This document shows, in pieces, positions 17,237-26,300 of a DNA stretch of 64,000 bases; position 1 is the stretch's first letter; the number at the start of each line of letters is the position of its first letter. Location: the NCBI RefSeq assembly GCF_000373985.1, contig NZ_KB892901.1:82807-146806 (forward strand). The letters are read 5' to 3'. The notes below the pieces were generated by a model, which saw nothing but the letters and a program-made list of their open reading frames with translations, did not search any database and was not told the DNA's origin. Both the position numbers and the translations under genes were made by a program. The stretch is from Desulfobacter curvatus DSM 3379. Its GTDB lineage: Bacteria > Desulfobacterota > Desulfobacteria > Desulfobacterales > Desulfobacteraceae.

Positions 17237-18223
17237 TTACCAAAGCCCGAAGCTGTCAATGGGCTGTGTGGATTGCTGTTGGTTGAAATTGTTAACGGGA
17301 ATCGGTTCTGACAGGTCTATGGAATCCACTGAAACGGGACAGGCAGTATCGTCTTTTTGGACAAGGTTTTTCAGGATAGCTTCGGGTGTTCTACCCTTGA
17401 TTATCTTCTTGCCATGTTCAACAATTGTTTTGGGATCACGCAGAAGCGCCAACACACCCTGAAGCATTAACAGGTCGGCTCCCTGGATGAATCCCCTTTT
17501 CGGTATCTGCTCAAATGCTGTTTTCAAAAGACTGGCAATAGGCGCTGCACACGGCTCCACAAAACTCAGACCGTTAAGTTTTTCATACATGGATCTCAAC
17601 GGAGATATGGCTTTATGGGATACCTTGTCTTTACCTGAATAACACTTGTTCCAAGCATCTTCGGCAGCCTTGGCTATTTCATCGTAAAGAGTATTGCCTA
17701 GCTTGGAGACCTCGTCCTTCAAACCATCATGGATGAACTTTTGTTTGGGCGGTACAAGCTGGAATAATTGCCACTTGAAGCCAATCCTGCTGCTGACATA
17801 TCCTGCATCAACGGTTGAATTTTTGATGATACTTTCCCACTCAGGATGCTGGTTGATCCAGGTCAGAACGCTTTGATCATAAGTTGACAGAAAATTTTGT
17901 TTAGCATCCATGAACTCGTCATGTATGACCTTTAGCTCTTTGATAACTGAATCCGCAGAACTTTCAGGTATGCCCCATCCAGCAAGGAACCTGACACCGA
18001 TACGATCCAGCATGTTGACTGCACGGGATTTGAGTGTGCCGAAAATACGCAGATCTTCAGGGTTACAGATCTTTTTGCTGCCAAGTGAAGCCAAATCTTC
18101 TGGAGGCAGTTTGGCTCCTCCAAAATCGGAAGGATTTAATTTTTTCCTGGCAGACCAGATACTGACATCAAGGTTCAGTACCATCAGGTGTTTGAATAGT
18201 TTTGCATCTGTCGTTGAGTCCAT
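17237..18223 (-). CDS. DUF3150-family protein
   Basis: 328 residues from the ATG at 18223 (MDSTTDAKLFKH), with GGAAAGGAG 7 nt upstream; a start 24 bp earlier lacks one. Family features: LDVSIWSARKKL near the N-terminus, KICNPEDLRIFGTLKSRA, and FLAGWGIP. DUF3150 genes are known between CobS-like ATPase and CobT-like VWA genes in integrative elements and phages; the molecular role is undetermined. That order is kept here: AAA+ upstream, VWA 11 bp downstream. Confidence 0.8.
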   Translation of the reverse strand: MDSTTDAKLFKHLMVLNLDVSIWSARKKLNPSDFGGAKLPPEDLASLGSKKICNPEDLRIFGTLKSRAVNMLDRIGVRFLAGWGIPESSADSVIKELKVIHDEFMDAKQNFLSTYDQSVLTWINQHPEWESIIKNSTVDAGYVSSRIGFKWQLFQLVPPKQKFIHDGLKDEVSKLGNTLYDEIAKAAEDAWNKCYSGKDKVSHKAISPLRSMYEKLNGLSFVEPCAAPIASLLKTAFEQIPKRGFIQGADLLMLQGVLALLRDPKTIVEHGKKIIKGRTPEAILKNLVQKDDTACPVSVDSIDLSEPIPVNNFNQQQSTQPIDSFGLW

Positions 18224-18248
18224 ATTTTCTCCTTTCCCAAAATACAAA

Positions 18249-18279
18249 ACGGGATAGAAGCCTTCATGCTTCTTCCCGT
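18249..18279 (-). promoter_or_regulatory. stem-loop 25 nt upstream of the DUF3150 start
   Basis: Arms ACGGGATAGAAGC and GCTTCTTCCCGT pair over 12 bp with one bulge around a 6-nt loop. On the minus strand it is followed by GTTTTGTATTTTGGGAAAGGAG and the ATG. The sequence differs from the other leaders but the position is the same. Confidence 0.6.
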
Positions 18280-18337
18280 CAAATTCTGTTTTTAAATTTA
18301 TGTGACTGCGTCTCAGCAGAGCTGAGAGTTTCGGAAT

Positions 18338-19315
18338 TTAAGTGTCTGTTACAGGAAATATACGCTGGGCCAGTTCATTCAGAAACGACCGAGTTTCCCT
18401 GGTTGCACGATATCCAAGGGCTCGATCCAGAGCATATGTAATCGGCTGAACACCTTGGTTAGCTAAAGGCTGAAACCGAACGGTCAAATCAGCCCACCGG
18501 ATAAGGGTTCGGGTTGAAAATGTCACTTCGATAGTATCGTTGAAGTCGGTGCTTTCACCCATGAATAGTTTACGAACCTCATTGGCGAATTCCACCATCT
18601 TTTTTCGTAACTCTTCAGGTAGATTCTTTGCCTTGAAAGCCAAAAGATTTTCTTCAGCTTCTGCGGTTGGATAATTGATTTCACAGAGCCAGAACCGGTC
18701 CATAAATGCAAGGTTCTGCCTGAGAGTTCCTTGATATAAACCAGTTTCATCTGATCCACCATTAGTATTCGCGGTCGCTGCAAACCTGAATAAAGGATGT
18801 GGTGTAATGATTTCACTGCCATTTTCAGGGATACATAAAGGTTCACCGTCCAGCATACCGTTAAGACCTGCTGCTGTTGCCGGGTCAAGTAGATCAATCT
18901 CATCAAGCAAAAATACACCACCATATTTCATGGCAAGTGCCAGGGGGCCATGCTGGAAAATCATGTTGCCATTTTGTACCGTCAGGTGGCCGACCATATC
19001 AGGGAATTCTAACCGGCTATGACCTGTAACAGAAAAGACTGGATAATTGAGTTTGGCGGCAAGCTGCTTGATCAGGCTGGTCTTACCGCTGCCCGCTGGC
19101 CCGAATAAATAAAAAGGGTCAGCGCTGTTCATAAACCAGACGATCACATCCCGGCTGGATTCATGGTAAAGATAATCCGAGTTTATTGATGGTGTGAAAG
19201 AACAAGGTGATTCAAAACCTTTGATCTTTTTACCCGAAGATGTTCCGCTGAAGATGAGCCCAGCGTCCAGGTCTTTGGGCATCAACGTTTCAAGTTCAGT
19301 GATTGTGTCTGCCAT
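18338..19315 (-). CDS. MoxR/CobS-like AAA+ ATPase
   Basis: 325 residues. A single AAA+ module has Walker A GPAGSGKTS (72-80), Walker B GVFLLDEIDLL (about 133-143), sensor region FAATANTNGG, and the arginine-rich LRQNLAFMDRFW. This is the pattern of CobS/MoxR ATPases that act on VWA partners, here the 15609-17225 product. Starts with ATG, AAGGAGAA upstream. It lies between the exonuclease and DUF3150 genes in the leftward recombination operon. A cobalamin function is not supported by context. Confidence 0.85.
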   Translation of the reverse strand: MADTITELETLMPKDLDAGLIFSGTSSGKKIKGFESPCSFTPSINSDYLYHESSRDVIVWFMNSADPFYLFGPAGSGKTSLIKQLAAKLNYPVFSVTGHSRLEFPDMVGHLTVQNGNMIFQHGPLALAMKYGGVFLLDEIDLLDPATAAGLNGMLDGEPLCIPENGSEIITPHPLFRFAATANTNGGSDETGLYQGTLRQNLAFMDRFWLCEINYPTAEAEENLLAFKAKNLPEELRKKMVEFANEVRKLFMGESTDFNDTIEVTFSTRTLIRWADLTVRFQPLANQGVQPITYALDRALGYRATRETRSFLNELAQRIFPVTDT

Positions 19316-19337
19316 TGGTATTCTCCTTAAAATAGAA

Positions 19338-19367
19338 AGCCCACCCTCCGGTTAAGGAGGGTAGGCT
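19338..19367 (-). promoter_or_regulatory. stem-loop 22 nt upstream of the CobS-like start
   Basis: Arms AGCCCACCCTCC/GGAGGGTAGGCT (12 bp, one mismatch) with a 6-nt loop; on the minus strand it is followed by TTCTATTTTAAGGAGAA and the ATG. It could equally serve as a leaky terminator of the exonuclease gene that ends 25 bp upstream. Confidence 0.65.
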
Positions 19368-19391
19368 CAGTTAAATTGATGAAATGACTTT

Positions 19392-20627
19392 TTATGCTGC
19401 TGAAGTCAGCTTTTTGTTGATTTTGCTTACATACAATCGTTCATATGGTGAGCTTGTTTTCTGGCATTGCTCTATCATGTCATCAACAGATTGCCCGTCA
19501 TGGATTTGTTCAGACATCTTTTGATGCAACGTCTCTCGGTCAAGGGATTTACGACCAGGCATCTGTGATACCTTGAACCGATATCCGGATGTATTAAGCC
19601 AGCCAGTGTTTTCACCATTGATCCGGTGATATGTATTTTTAATCCGCTGTTCGATATCCTTCTTTTTCTTCTGGATGGCTGATTCCTGAACTTTCAAATC
19701 CGCCAGCTTTTCAAGTTCAACATCAAAAATGGGGTCATGCTCCAGGACCTCCTGATCTTGAAATTTAGGGCAGTCTTCATTAACATTGCAGTAGTCACAC
19801 AAAGGATGAAAACCGGAACAGTATTGGACATCGTTCAAAGTGATATTGCCGGAAAGGATCTCTTTTTTCTCATTCCAAATGCGTTCTGCAACCTGAAGAC
19901 AGGCGTTGAGCATGTCTTTGTCCGGTACATACGGACCAAACGGCTTCACCTGGGTCATGGAAATCGACAGTACCCACGCCTCGATGTCAATTTGATCCGG
20001 TGTGTCCGGCATGTTGATTCCAAACAAACGATAAACAGCTTCAGGAAAATTTACGCCACTAAAACCAGTTGTGGCGTTTTCTGAAAATAATCCAAAACAA
20101 GGTTTGTTCCAGCATTCTTTCAATAGACTTACCTGGCCGTATACCTGGGCTTCGTAAGATGCATACAGGTTGTCCGGAATCAGTTCGTTACTTTTCAGTT
20201 CTATAATTCGTACAGCAGGTTTCTGACCTCCCCATACAAGCGTAAAATCAAGATGAGCTTTAATAGGTATGCCGTTGTACTCGATACTGATTTCAAATTG
20301 TGGAATCATTTTTACGCCGGTTGCCATAATCGCATTTTGGATGCCGTATTCCTGCCAATGACCACGCTGAAGGACGATCTGTTTTTCAAGCACTGCGATT
20401 AAATCTTTTTGATTCAACCCCAGAACGTCGTTATAATGAAGATGTTGGATCAACCCGGCTTTTTCGGCGACGGCTGATCTGAGGCATTCCATACCCTTGC
20501 CAATGTCAGATAAGCCTATGTACCGGCTTCTGTCTCCAAGTTGGCTGGCCGTGTCTTCATGGGTATGTTTCAAAATTCCCATGGTTAAGAACTGGAGAAG
20601 GCCATCTTTTTTATTTTCATGCTGCAT
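19392..20627 (-). CDS. RecB/Cas4-like PD-(D/E)XK exonuclease with Cys cluster
   Basis: 411 residues from the ATG at 20627 (MQHENKKDG), with GGAGGT 6 nt upstream and an 11-bp overlap with the ERF gene; the longer frame to 20678 is rejected. Nuclease core: QFEISIEYNGIPIKAHLDF followed by RIIELKS, the D...ExK pattern. A C-terminal cluster CSGFHPLCDYCNVNEDC resembles the iron-sulfur staple of AddB/Cas4/RecB-like nucleases. The last 90 residues are coiled and basic. It probably resects DNA to supply single strands for the adjoining ERF annealing protein, as in Red-type recombination. Confidence 0.8.
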   Translation of the reverse strand: MQHENKKDGLLQFLTMGILKHTHEDTASQLGDRSRYIGLSDIGKGMECLRSAVAEKAGLIQHLHYNDVLGLNQKDLIAVLEKQIVLQRGHWQEYGIQNAIMATGVKMIPQFEISIEYNGIPIKAHLDFTLVWGGQKPAVRIIELKSNELIPDNLYASYEAQVYGQVSLLKECWNKPCFGLFSENATTGFSGVNFPEAVYRLFGINMPDTPDQIDIEAWVLSISMTQVKPFGPYVPDKDMLNACLQVAERIWNEKKEILSGNITLNDVQYCSGFHPLCDYCNVNEDCPKFQDQEVLEHDPIFDVELEKLADLKVQESAIQKKKKDIEQRIKNTYHRINGENTGWLNTSGYRFKVSQMPGRKSLDRETLHQKMSEQIHDGQSVDDMIEQCQKTSSPYERLYVSKINKKLTSAA

Positions 20628-21294
20628 TGTCGTACCTCCACCAGACTTTCTTTTCACCGTCCCAACGGAACCCGGCACTTTTCAGGAATTCTTTTTTAGA
20701 ATGGGTATTCCCGGTTGCCAGTATACAAAGCTTGCCATTCTGGGCCTTTTGTTTTCTGTATTTGACGCCATCCAATTGGGGTAAAGAATTAGGTACTGTA
20801 TCACTATACTGGGGTGGTCTATTTGAGGGTTTTTGCTGATTGTTACCCCCGCTATTAGCGGGTTTGATTTCATGGTTTTTCGTTTGCTGTCTTTGCATGG
20901 CAGATTCGGCATCATCGTCTTCAGTTATGATTCCGAGCAGAGCTGACAGGCCGTAGCGCCTTGCGTAAGTTATGGCTGAGCCATAGCCTTGTGGATCGTT
21001 TTTAGACAGAGGCATCTCTATTAAAGAGCATTGCCATTGGCCGGTAGCCACATGAACAACTTTGGTGACCAGACCAAGGTGTCCTTTTTCGACTGACACC
21101 GGATATTGGGTCATCCAAATGCCATGCTCTAATAATGCCGCCCAGCAGACATCCATTACGGATTTTAAAGACGCATAACTGCTATTGGTGTAATCGTTGA
21201 TACTGTCTTTTAATGCGGGGGTCAGGGCCTGTTGCACCTGGATCATGGTTTTTGCCAAATCGGTAATTTTGTCTGAACAAAGGGTGATTTCCAT
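20617..21294 (-). CDS. ERF-family single-strand annealing protein
   Basis: 225 residues. ERF motifs: YASLKSVMDVCWAALLEHGIW in the N-terminal half and GSAITYARRYGLSALLGIITEDDDAE at the end of the core. A polar linker (about 130-170) joins a small C-terminal domain KLCILATGNTHSKKEFLKSAGFRWDG. ERF proteins anneal complementary strands during phage or element recombination. First gene of the leftward operon, with AAAGGAGG before the ATG and a perfect 16-bp stem-loop 22 nt upstream; its 3' end overlaps the exonuclease gene. Confidence 0.88.
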   Translation of the reverse strand: MEITLCSDKITDLAKTMIQVQQALTPALKDSINDYTNSSYASLKSVMDVCWAALLEHGIWMTQYPVSVEKGHLGLVTKVVHVATGQWQCSLIEMPLSKNDPQGYGSAITYARRYGLSALLGIITEDDDAESAMQRQQTKNHEIKPANSGGNNQQKPSNRPPQYSDTVPNSLPQLDGVKYRKQKAQNGKLCILATGNTHSKKEFLKSAGFRWDGEKKVWWRYDNAA

Positions 21295-21316
21295 ATTATC
21301 CTCCTTTCAAAATAAC

Positions 21317-21354
21317 ACAGCCCTTGTCCTGCTCGATGGCAGGACAAGGGCTGT
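21317..21354 (-). promoter_or_regulatory. perfect 16-bp stem-loop 22 nt upstream of the ERF start
   Basis: ACAGCCCTTGTCCTGC and its exact complement flank a 6-nt loop (TCGATG), directly ahead of GTTATTTTGAAAGGAGG and the ATG. This is the strongest of four such leaders. Because ERF is the first gene, the hairpin lies in the 5' untranslated region, so it is unlikely to be just the terminator of an upstream gene. Confidence 0.75.
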
Positions 21355-21413
21355 AACATTGTTGTTTTTAACGATTAATTATCTTGTTTCAAAAGGATAA
21401 TATATACTTGAAT

Positions 21414-21425
21414 ATTTTCGAAAAT
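21414..21425. promoter_or_regulatory. perfect 12-bp palindrome, candidate operator of the ERF operon
   Basis: ATTTTCGAAAAT lies about 60 bp upstream of the ERF leader hairpin in an AT-rich promoter-like region (TATATATTAT nearby on the minus strand). Its position between the divergent ERF operon and NYN gene makes it a candidate repressor site. No regulator can be assigned. Confidence 0.3.
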
Positions 21426-21669
21426 CACGTTAAGAATTCGCTATCTCAATTTAGACTTTTGTATTTGGTTGAGCGGAAGCAGGAATCCAGAATAGAGCCT
21501 TGGCTTAACCAGCCAGCACCTATGTATCAGAGCTTATAACGATCCGAAATAAAAGGGGTAAAATCCACCCTTGCCATTAAGGTGGCAATCAGGATATCCT
21601 TCAATTAAATTGTTCTTTTCTATATTTCCCTTCTTGCCATGAAAACCCAAACATAGAACTGGAATTTGA

Positions 21670-22434
21670 ATGAAAGACTTAGATGATCATAAAAAAATCG
21701 CCGTATTGATTGACGCAGATAATGCTCAGCATACAAAAATGAAAGCAATCCTTGATGAAATATCTGCTCATGGTCATGTTTTAATTAAGAGAGCTTACGG
21801 TGATTGGTCTACTGAGCACTTAAAAAATTGGAAACGCTCTCTAAATGAGTTAGCAATTCAACCAGTTCAGCAATTTGCCTATACAACAGGTAAGAATTCG
21901 ACCGATGCGTCAATGATAATAGATGCAATGGATTTGTTATACTCTAAAAAATTTGATGCGTTTGCTTTAGTTTCGAGTGACAGTGACTTCACTAAGCTTG
22001 CATCCAGGCTCAGAGAATCTGAAATATTTGTCTTTGGTGTTGGTGAAATGAAAACTCCAATATCTTTTAGGAATGCCTGCGACGATTTTATCTTTACAGA
22101 GAACCTTGAATTAGAAGAAATAGATGATAGCACTAAGGATAATATCAAAAAATCTAAACATGATTCGTCACAAAAAAACAAAGAAAATCCAACCAAACTT
22201 ATCCCATTGTTGAAAAAAGCATGGGAGCAGTATCAAGATGATAATGGGTGGGCGAATGTATCCTCAGCCGGATCTTTAATTAAAAGGTCCAACCCAGATT
22301 TTGACCCAAGGACCTATGGTGCCACCAAATTACCGGAGATTATTGAAAATAGCCTGAAAAATTATTTCAAGACAACGAAATTTAAAGGTAAAGGCACTGT
22401 TAATATTGTCGCCTATAAACCAAACGATGCTTAG
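21670..22434 (+). CDS. NYN (LabA/DUF88-type) domain protein with LOTUS/OST-HTH C-terminus
   Basis: 254 residues. The N-terminal NYN (PIN-like) ribonuclease domain shows the acidic set LIDADNAQ, STDASMIIDAMDLL and SSDSDFTKLASRLRE. After a charged linker (about 160-175), a C-terminal LOTUS/OST-HTH-like domain runs from IPLLKKAWEQYQDDNGWANVSSAGSLI to YGATKLPEII. NYN-LOTUS proteins are predicted or known RNA-binding ribonucleases. It stands alone, divergent from the ERF operon and convergent with the restriction operon; a role in RNA-targeting defence is possible but unproven. Confidence 0.85.
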   Translation: MKDLDDHKKIAVLIDADNAQHTKMKAILDEISAHGHVLIKRAYGDWSTEHLKNWKRSLNELAIQPVQQFAYTTGKNSTDASMIIDAMDLLYSKKFDAFALVSSDSDFTKLASRLRESEIFVFGVGEMKTPISFRNACDDFIFTENLELEEIDDSTKDNIKKSKHDSSQKNKENPTKLIPLLKKAWEQYQDDNGWANVSSAGSLIKRSNPDFDPRTYGATKLPEIIENSLKNYFKTTKFKGKGTVNIVAYKPNDA

Positions 22435-22669
22435 TAGGCGACTACACAAGATGCCTATCTCCCTCGTTACACTCAAGATCCTGATAATTTTTCTGATTAG
22501 AATCACAGGGAGAGTCCGGGGTGGGCATCCGTTCCGAAAATCGAGGTGCCCTTGGACGTAGTCCTCGCTATAAATATAAAATTATTTTTAATGTGGCTAA
22601 TCAAAATCAAGACTAAAATTGAGCATTAAATTAAAATGCGCCTGGTGTTATATATTTGTCTATTTATCG

Positions 22670-23383
22670 CTAATATCTCCAAAGTTCATGCCTTACAGGA
22701 AGCCGATTTAATTCGTCTTTATATAATCTCCACTTAGGTAAGAACAAATCCATTAAGTTTGTAAAACGATTGTTATGACTGGCTTCGAGCAGATGAAGCA
22801 TTTCATGGACTACAATATATTCAAGACATTCTGGAGGTTTTTTGGCTAACTCAAGATTTACCCAGATTCGTCTGGCTTCTGGATTGCAGGTCCCCCATTT
22901 GGTTTTCATCCGCTTCACACCGAATTCTGCCACGTCAACATCCATCAATTTTTCGTATTGATCTATCAATTTGGGAATTTGCTGCTTCAGTTGTTCTCTG
23001 TACCACTGATTTAAAATGTCCTGACGTTTTTGCAGATCACTTTCAGGGCGGACATACAAAGTTAAATATTTGTGATTCAGCTCGACACGAGATTTGTTCT
23101 GGTTTTCGATCACTTTGAGCTGATATCGTTTGCCCTGATAATAATGACTTTCTCTTTCGATATAGTCTCTCGGGGCTTCCCGTTTTTGGTTCTTTAACTT
23201 TTTTTGTTGTTTTTTTATCCAAGATAACTTGGAAATAACAAACACACGGATCGTCTCCAATTCCATGTGCAGCGGTGCAGATACTTTTACCTTACCACTG
23301 GGTGGATATACACTTAAATGAACATTCTTTATATTTTTATGAACCACCTCAACTGGTAGATCACCTAATTGGAAAGTTGCCAT
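22670..23383 (-). CDS. YgjP/DUF45-like zinc metallopeptidase
   Basis: 237 residues. The HExxH motif (VVHEMLHLLEASHNNRF) and the family strand WGTCNPEARRIWVNLELAKKPPECL identify the YgjP/WLM-like metallopeptidase group. These genes are frequent companions of type I restriction loci, and here it follows hsdR with a 2-bp gap as the last gene of the operon. Its role there is unknown; processing of the restriction complex or of foreign proteins is speculative. Confidence 0.87.
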   Translation of the reverse strand: MATFQLGDLPVEVVHKNIKNVHLSVYPPSGKVKVSAPLHMELETIRVFVISKLSWIKKQQKKLKNQKREAPRDYIERESHYYQGKRYQLKVIENQNKSRVELNHKYLTLYVRPESDLQKRQDILNQWYREQLKQQIPKLIDQYEKLMDVDVAEFGVKRMKTKWGTCNPEARRIWVNLELAKKPPECLEYIVVHEMLHLLEASHNNRFTNLMDLFLPKWRLYKDELNRLPVRHELWRY

Positions 23384-23385
23384 AC

Positions 23386-26300
23386 TTAATAACTTTGCTG
23401 CTGTTTTACGATATTAAAAACTCTTATTGCTTCATCCACTCTGTTGGACTCATCGACGTCATCTAAAACTTTATAAATTGCCTGTTTTATCAAATTTTCT
23501 TTTGCAGGATTACCCCGCCAACCATCACTCCTGCTAACCAAGACAGCAGCATCAACTTGATTCGCAAGAGTCTCATTTCTATTAAGATTATTCCATAGAG
23601 CACGTTTTGCCGGAGTATCTAAGCTATCCGGAGTATTCTCCTCCTTGCCTTCGGCCACCTTTTGGGCCAATGCTGCGACTTTTTTAAGATATACTTCATA
23701 ATCAATGGCATTTTGTTTGCGCTGTTTGATAATTTCATCCAGCAATTTTGACATTGCATCGAAATAAGCAGGGTCAAGCAGATGGTCTTTAATGATTTTG
23801 CTTCGAACGTTATTCTCAATTGTCTCTGCCACAGCGTCTCGATTTTTCTTTATACCGCCAGGCAGACTATTAATCGCCTCACTAATTCCGCTTTTAACAA
23901 TAACATCAATCAGCGACATATCGCCAAATGGTGAAATTACCTTCGAATCGTCAGCCTGAATATAATTGTCGATCAGGTGTCGCATATCCGCTTCATATGC
24001 TTTTAAATCAATGGTTTCGCCACTGGCATTTTTAATGATATCACGCAACTTAAGGAAATGATCCATGCGTTTTTTGATATGTTCAATACTCGACTCGCTA
24101 TATCCTGCTTCTGCCATTTCATCTGCAATATTGGCATAGGCTCTGACAAATGCTATCGTCATTTTGTACAGGGTATTTCTGACAATTTCCCTGACCTTAA
24201 TCTCTTCAGGAACCTCCGTATTACCGCAAAAATAATGAATATGCTCCAAATCACCTTTTGGTGGTTCAACCGGTTCACACAACAACTCCAATTCCTCAAG
24301 CGCGGTATCAAGTTTTTCCCGGCCTGCTTCCAAGCGATCCTTTAAAAGGACATCACAATCTTCAGCATTAAACTCATCATAATCAAGCTCGCTTGTGTAG
24401 ACAGCCACTGCATTTTCGACCTTCTTAAACAAATCCATATAATCAATAATATAGCCGAACTCTTTATCATCTCCATCCAAACGGTTGACACGACAAATTG
24501 CCTGAAACAAACCATGATCCTGCATGGATTTGTCAATATACAGGTATGTGCAACTTGGAGCATCAAAACCGGTTAGCAGCTTATCCACAACTATCAACAA
24601 CTTCATATTAGCCGGTTCATCGGTAAACTTCTGTTTGACCTTTTCTTCATAAGTCTCTGTTTTGCTCATACCAGGTCTCGGACTAATATCTGACAATAAA
24701 TCATTATATATTTTATAAATATATTCCTTGTCGGTTTCTGTATTGGCTCCTGTATCTTCGGTTGTGATATCTTTTGTTTGAGGATTATATGATGTTACAA
24801 CGGCACATTTCCCTTTGAACTCGGTATCTTGAAAAATTTCAAAGTACCGGCAGGCTTCATATATACTGGATGCAACCAGAATAGCATTACCGGATTGGGA
24901 ATTTAACCGAGGTTTGACACTGAAATCAAAGATAATGTCGGCTGCAACATTGTTCATTCTGGAACGCGAGCTTAACACACGTTGCATTGTCCCCCATTTT
25001 TTCTTCAATTCTGCCTGCTGGAATTCATTCAACCCCTTTGTTTTTGCTTCAAACCACTCATCAATTTTTGTCTGGGAACTAAGACGTTGATCAATATCTC
25101 TGGCCTCGTAGACCAGATCCAGAACAACACCATCATTCACGGCTTCATTAAACTTATATGTATGGATATACTTTCCAAATACCTCCAGACTGGTTGCTTT
25201 ATCCCTTTTAAGCAGTGGAGTCCCGGTAAAACCGATGAACAACGCCCCGGGAAGTATTGCTTTCATCACTTTGTGTAGTTTGCCGCTCTGGGTTCTGTGA
25301 CATTCATCAACAAATACAAACAATTCACCGACTGCATGACTGGGGGAATTTTCAAGCTGTCTGATGAACGCTTCAAACTGTTTTTTGCTTTTTAGGCCGG
25401 TATCTTTGGGGCCAAATTTGTGAACAAGAGAACACAATAGCCGGGGTTTGGCTTCCCCCAACTGGGTCATTAGATCCCGTCCACTTCTGGTCCTGTAAAT
25501 AGACTCTCCCGATTCCTTGAAAACCCTTTCTATCTGTTTATCCAGCTCATCTCGATCTGTTATCACCAGCACTCTGGCATTAGGGTTGTTTTCAAGAATC
25601 CATTTAGCCAATATGACCATGGTGATACTTTTTCCACTGCCCTGGGTGTGCCAGATAATACCACCCTCTCTTTTTTGGATATGCCTTTGTGCGGCCTTAA
25701 CACCGAAGTACTGGTGGACACGGGGGAGTTTCTTGATTCCACCGTCAAACACAACAAAATCAAACATCAACTCGATCAAACGTTCTTTGCAACACATCTT
25801 AATTAGATACTTGTCAAGTTTGTACCCTTCATTGTCCGCTTCATCTTCTTTCCAACTCAAATAATACTTTTCACCGGTTTTGATAGTACCGTATCGAAGC
25901 CCCTGAGTATCGTTTCCTGCGAATATAAATTGTATGGTTGTAAAAAATTGTTCAATAAATGTTTCCTGCTGATTTGTAATATTCTGACGAATGCCTTCAG
26001 ACAAATCCTTACGGCTGTTTTTGAGTTCCAATACAGCTACTGCAATACCGTTTACATAGAGGACGATATCGGGACGTTTCTCTTTTTCTCCATGAATAGT
26101 AACTTCTTCCGCAATATAAAAATCGTTTTTTAGAGGTTCCTGCCAGTTAATTATCTGAATGGTTTCTGTTGGCACTCCTGCCTCGACTTTAACCGGCACT
26201 CCAAAGCGTAAAAACTCGTAAACCGTCTTATTGTTCTGATAAAGGCTCTGCCCGTGATTATTTGCAGCATTGGTCAATTCATAGACAACTCTATTAATCT

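Noticed and set aside
15609..19315. Cobalt chelatase CobS-CobT for cobalamin synthesis
   Set aside because: CobN and other cobalamin genes are absent, DUF3150 intervenes and the neighbours are recombination genes.
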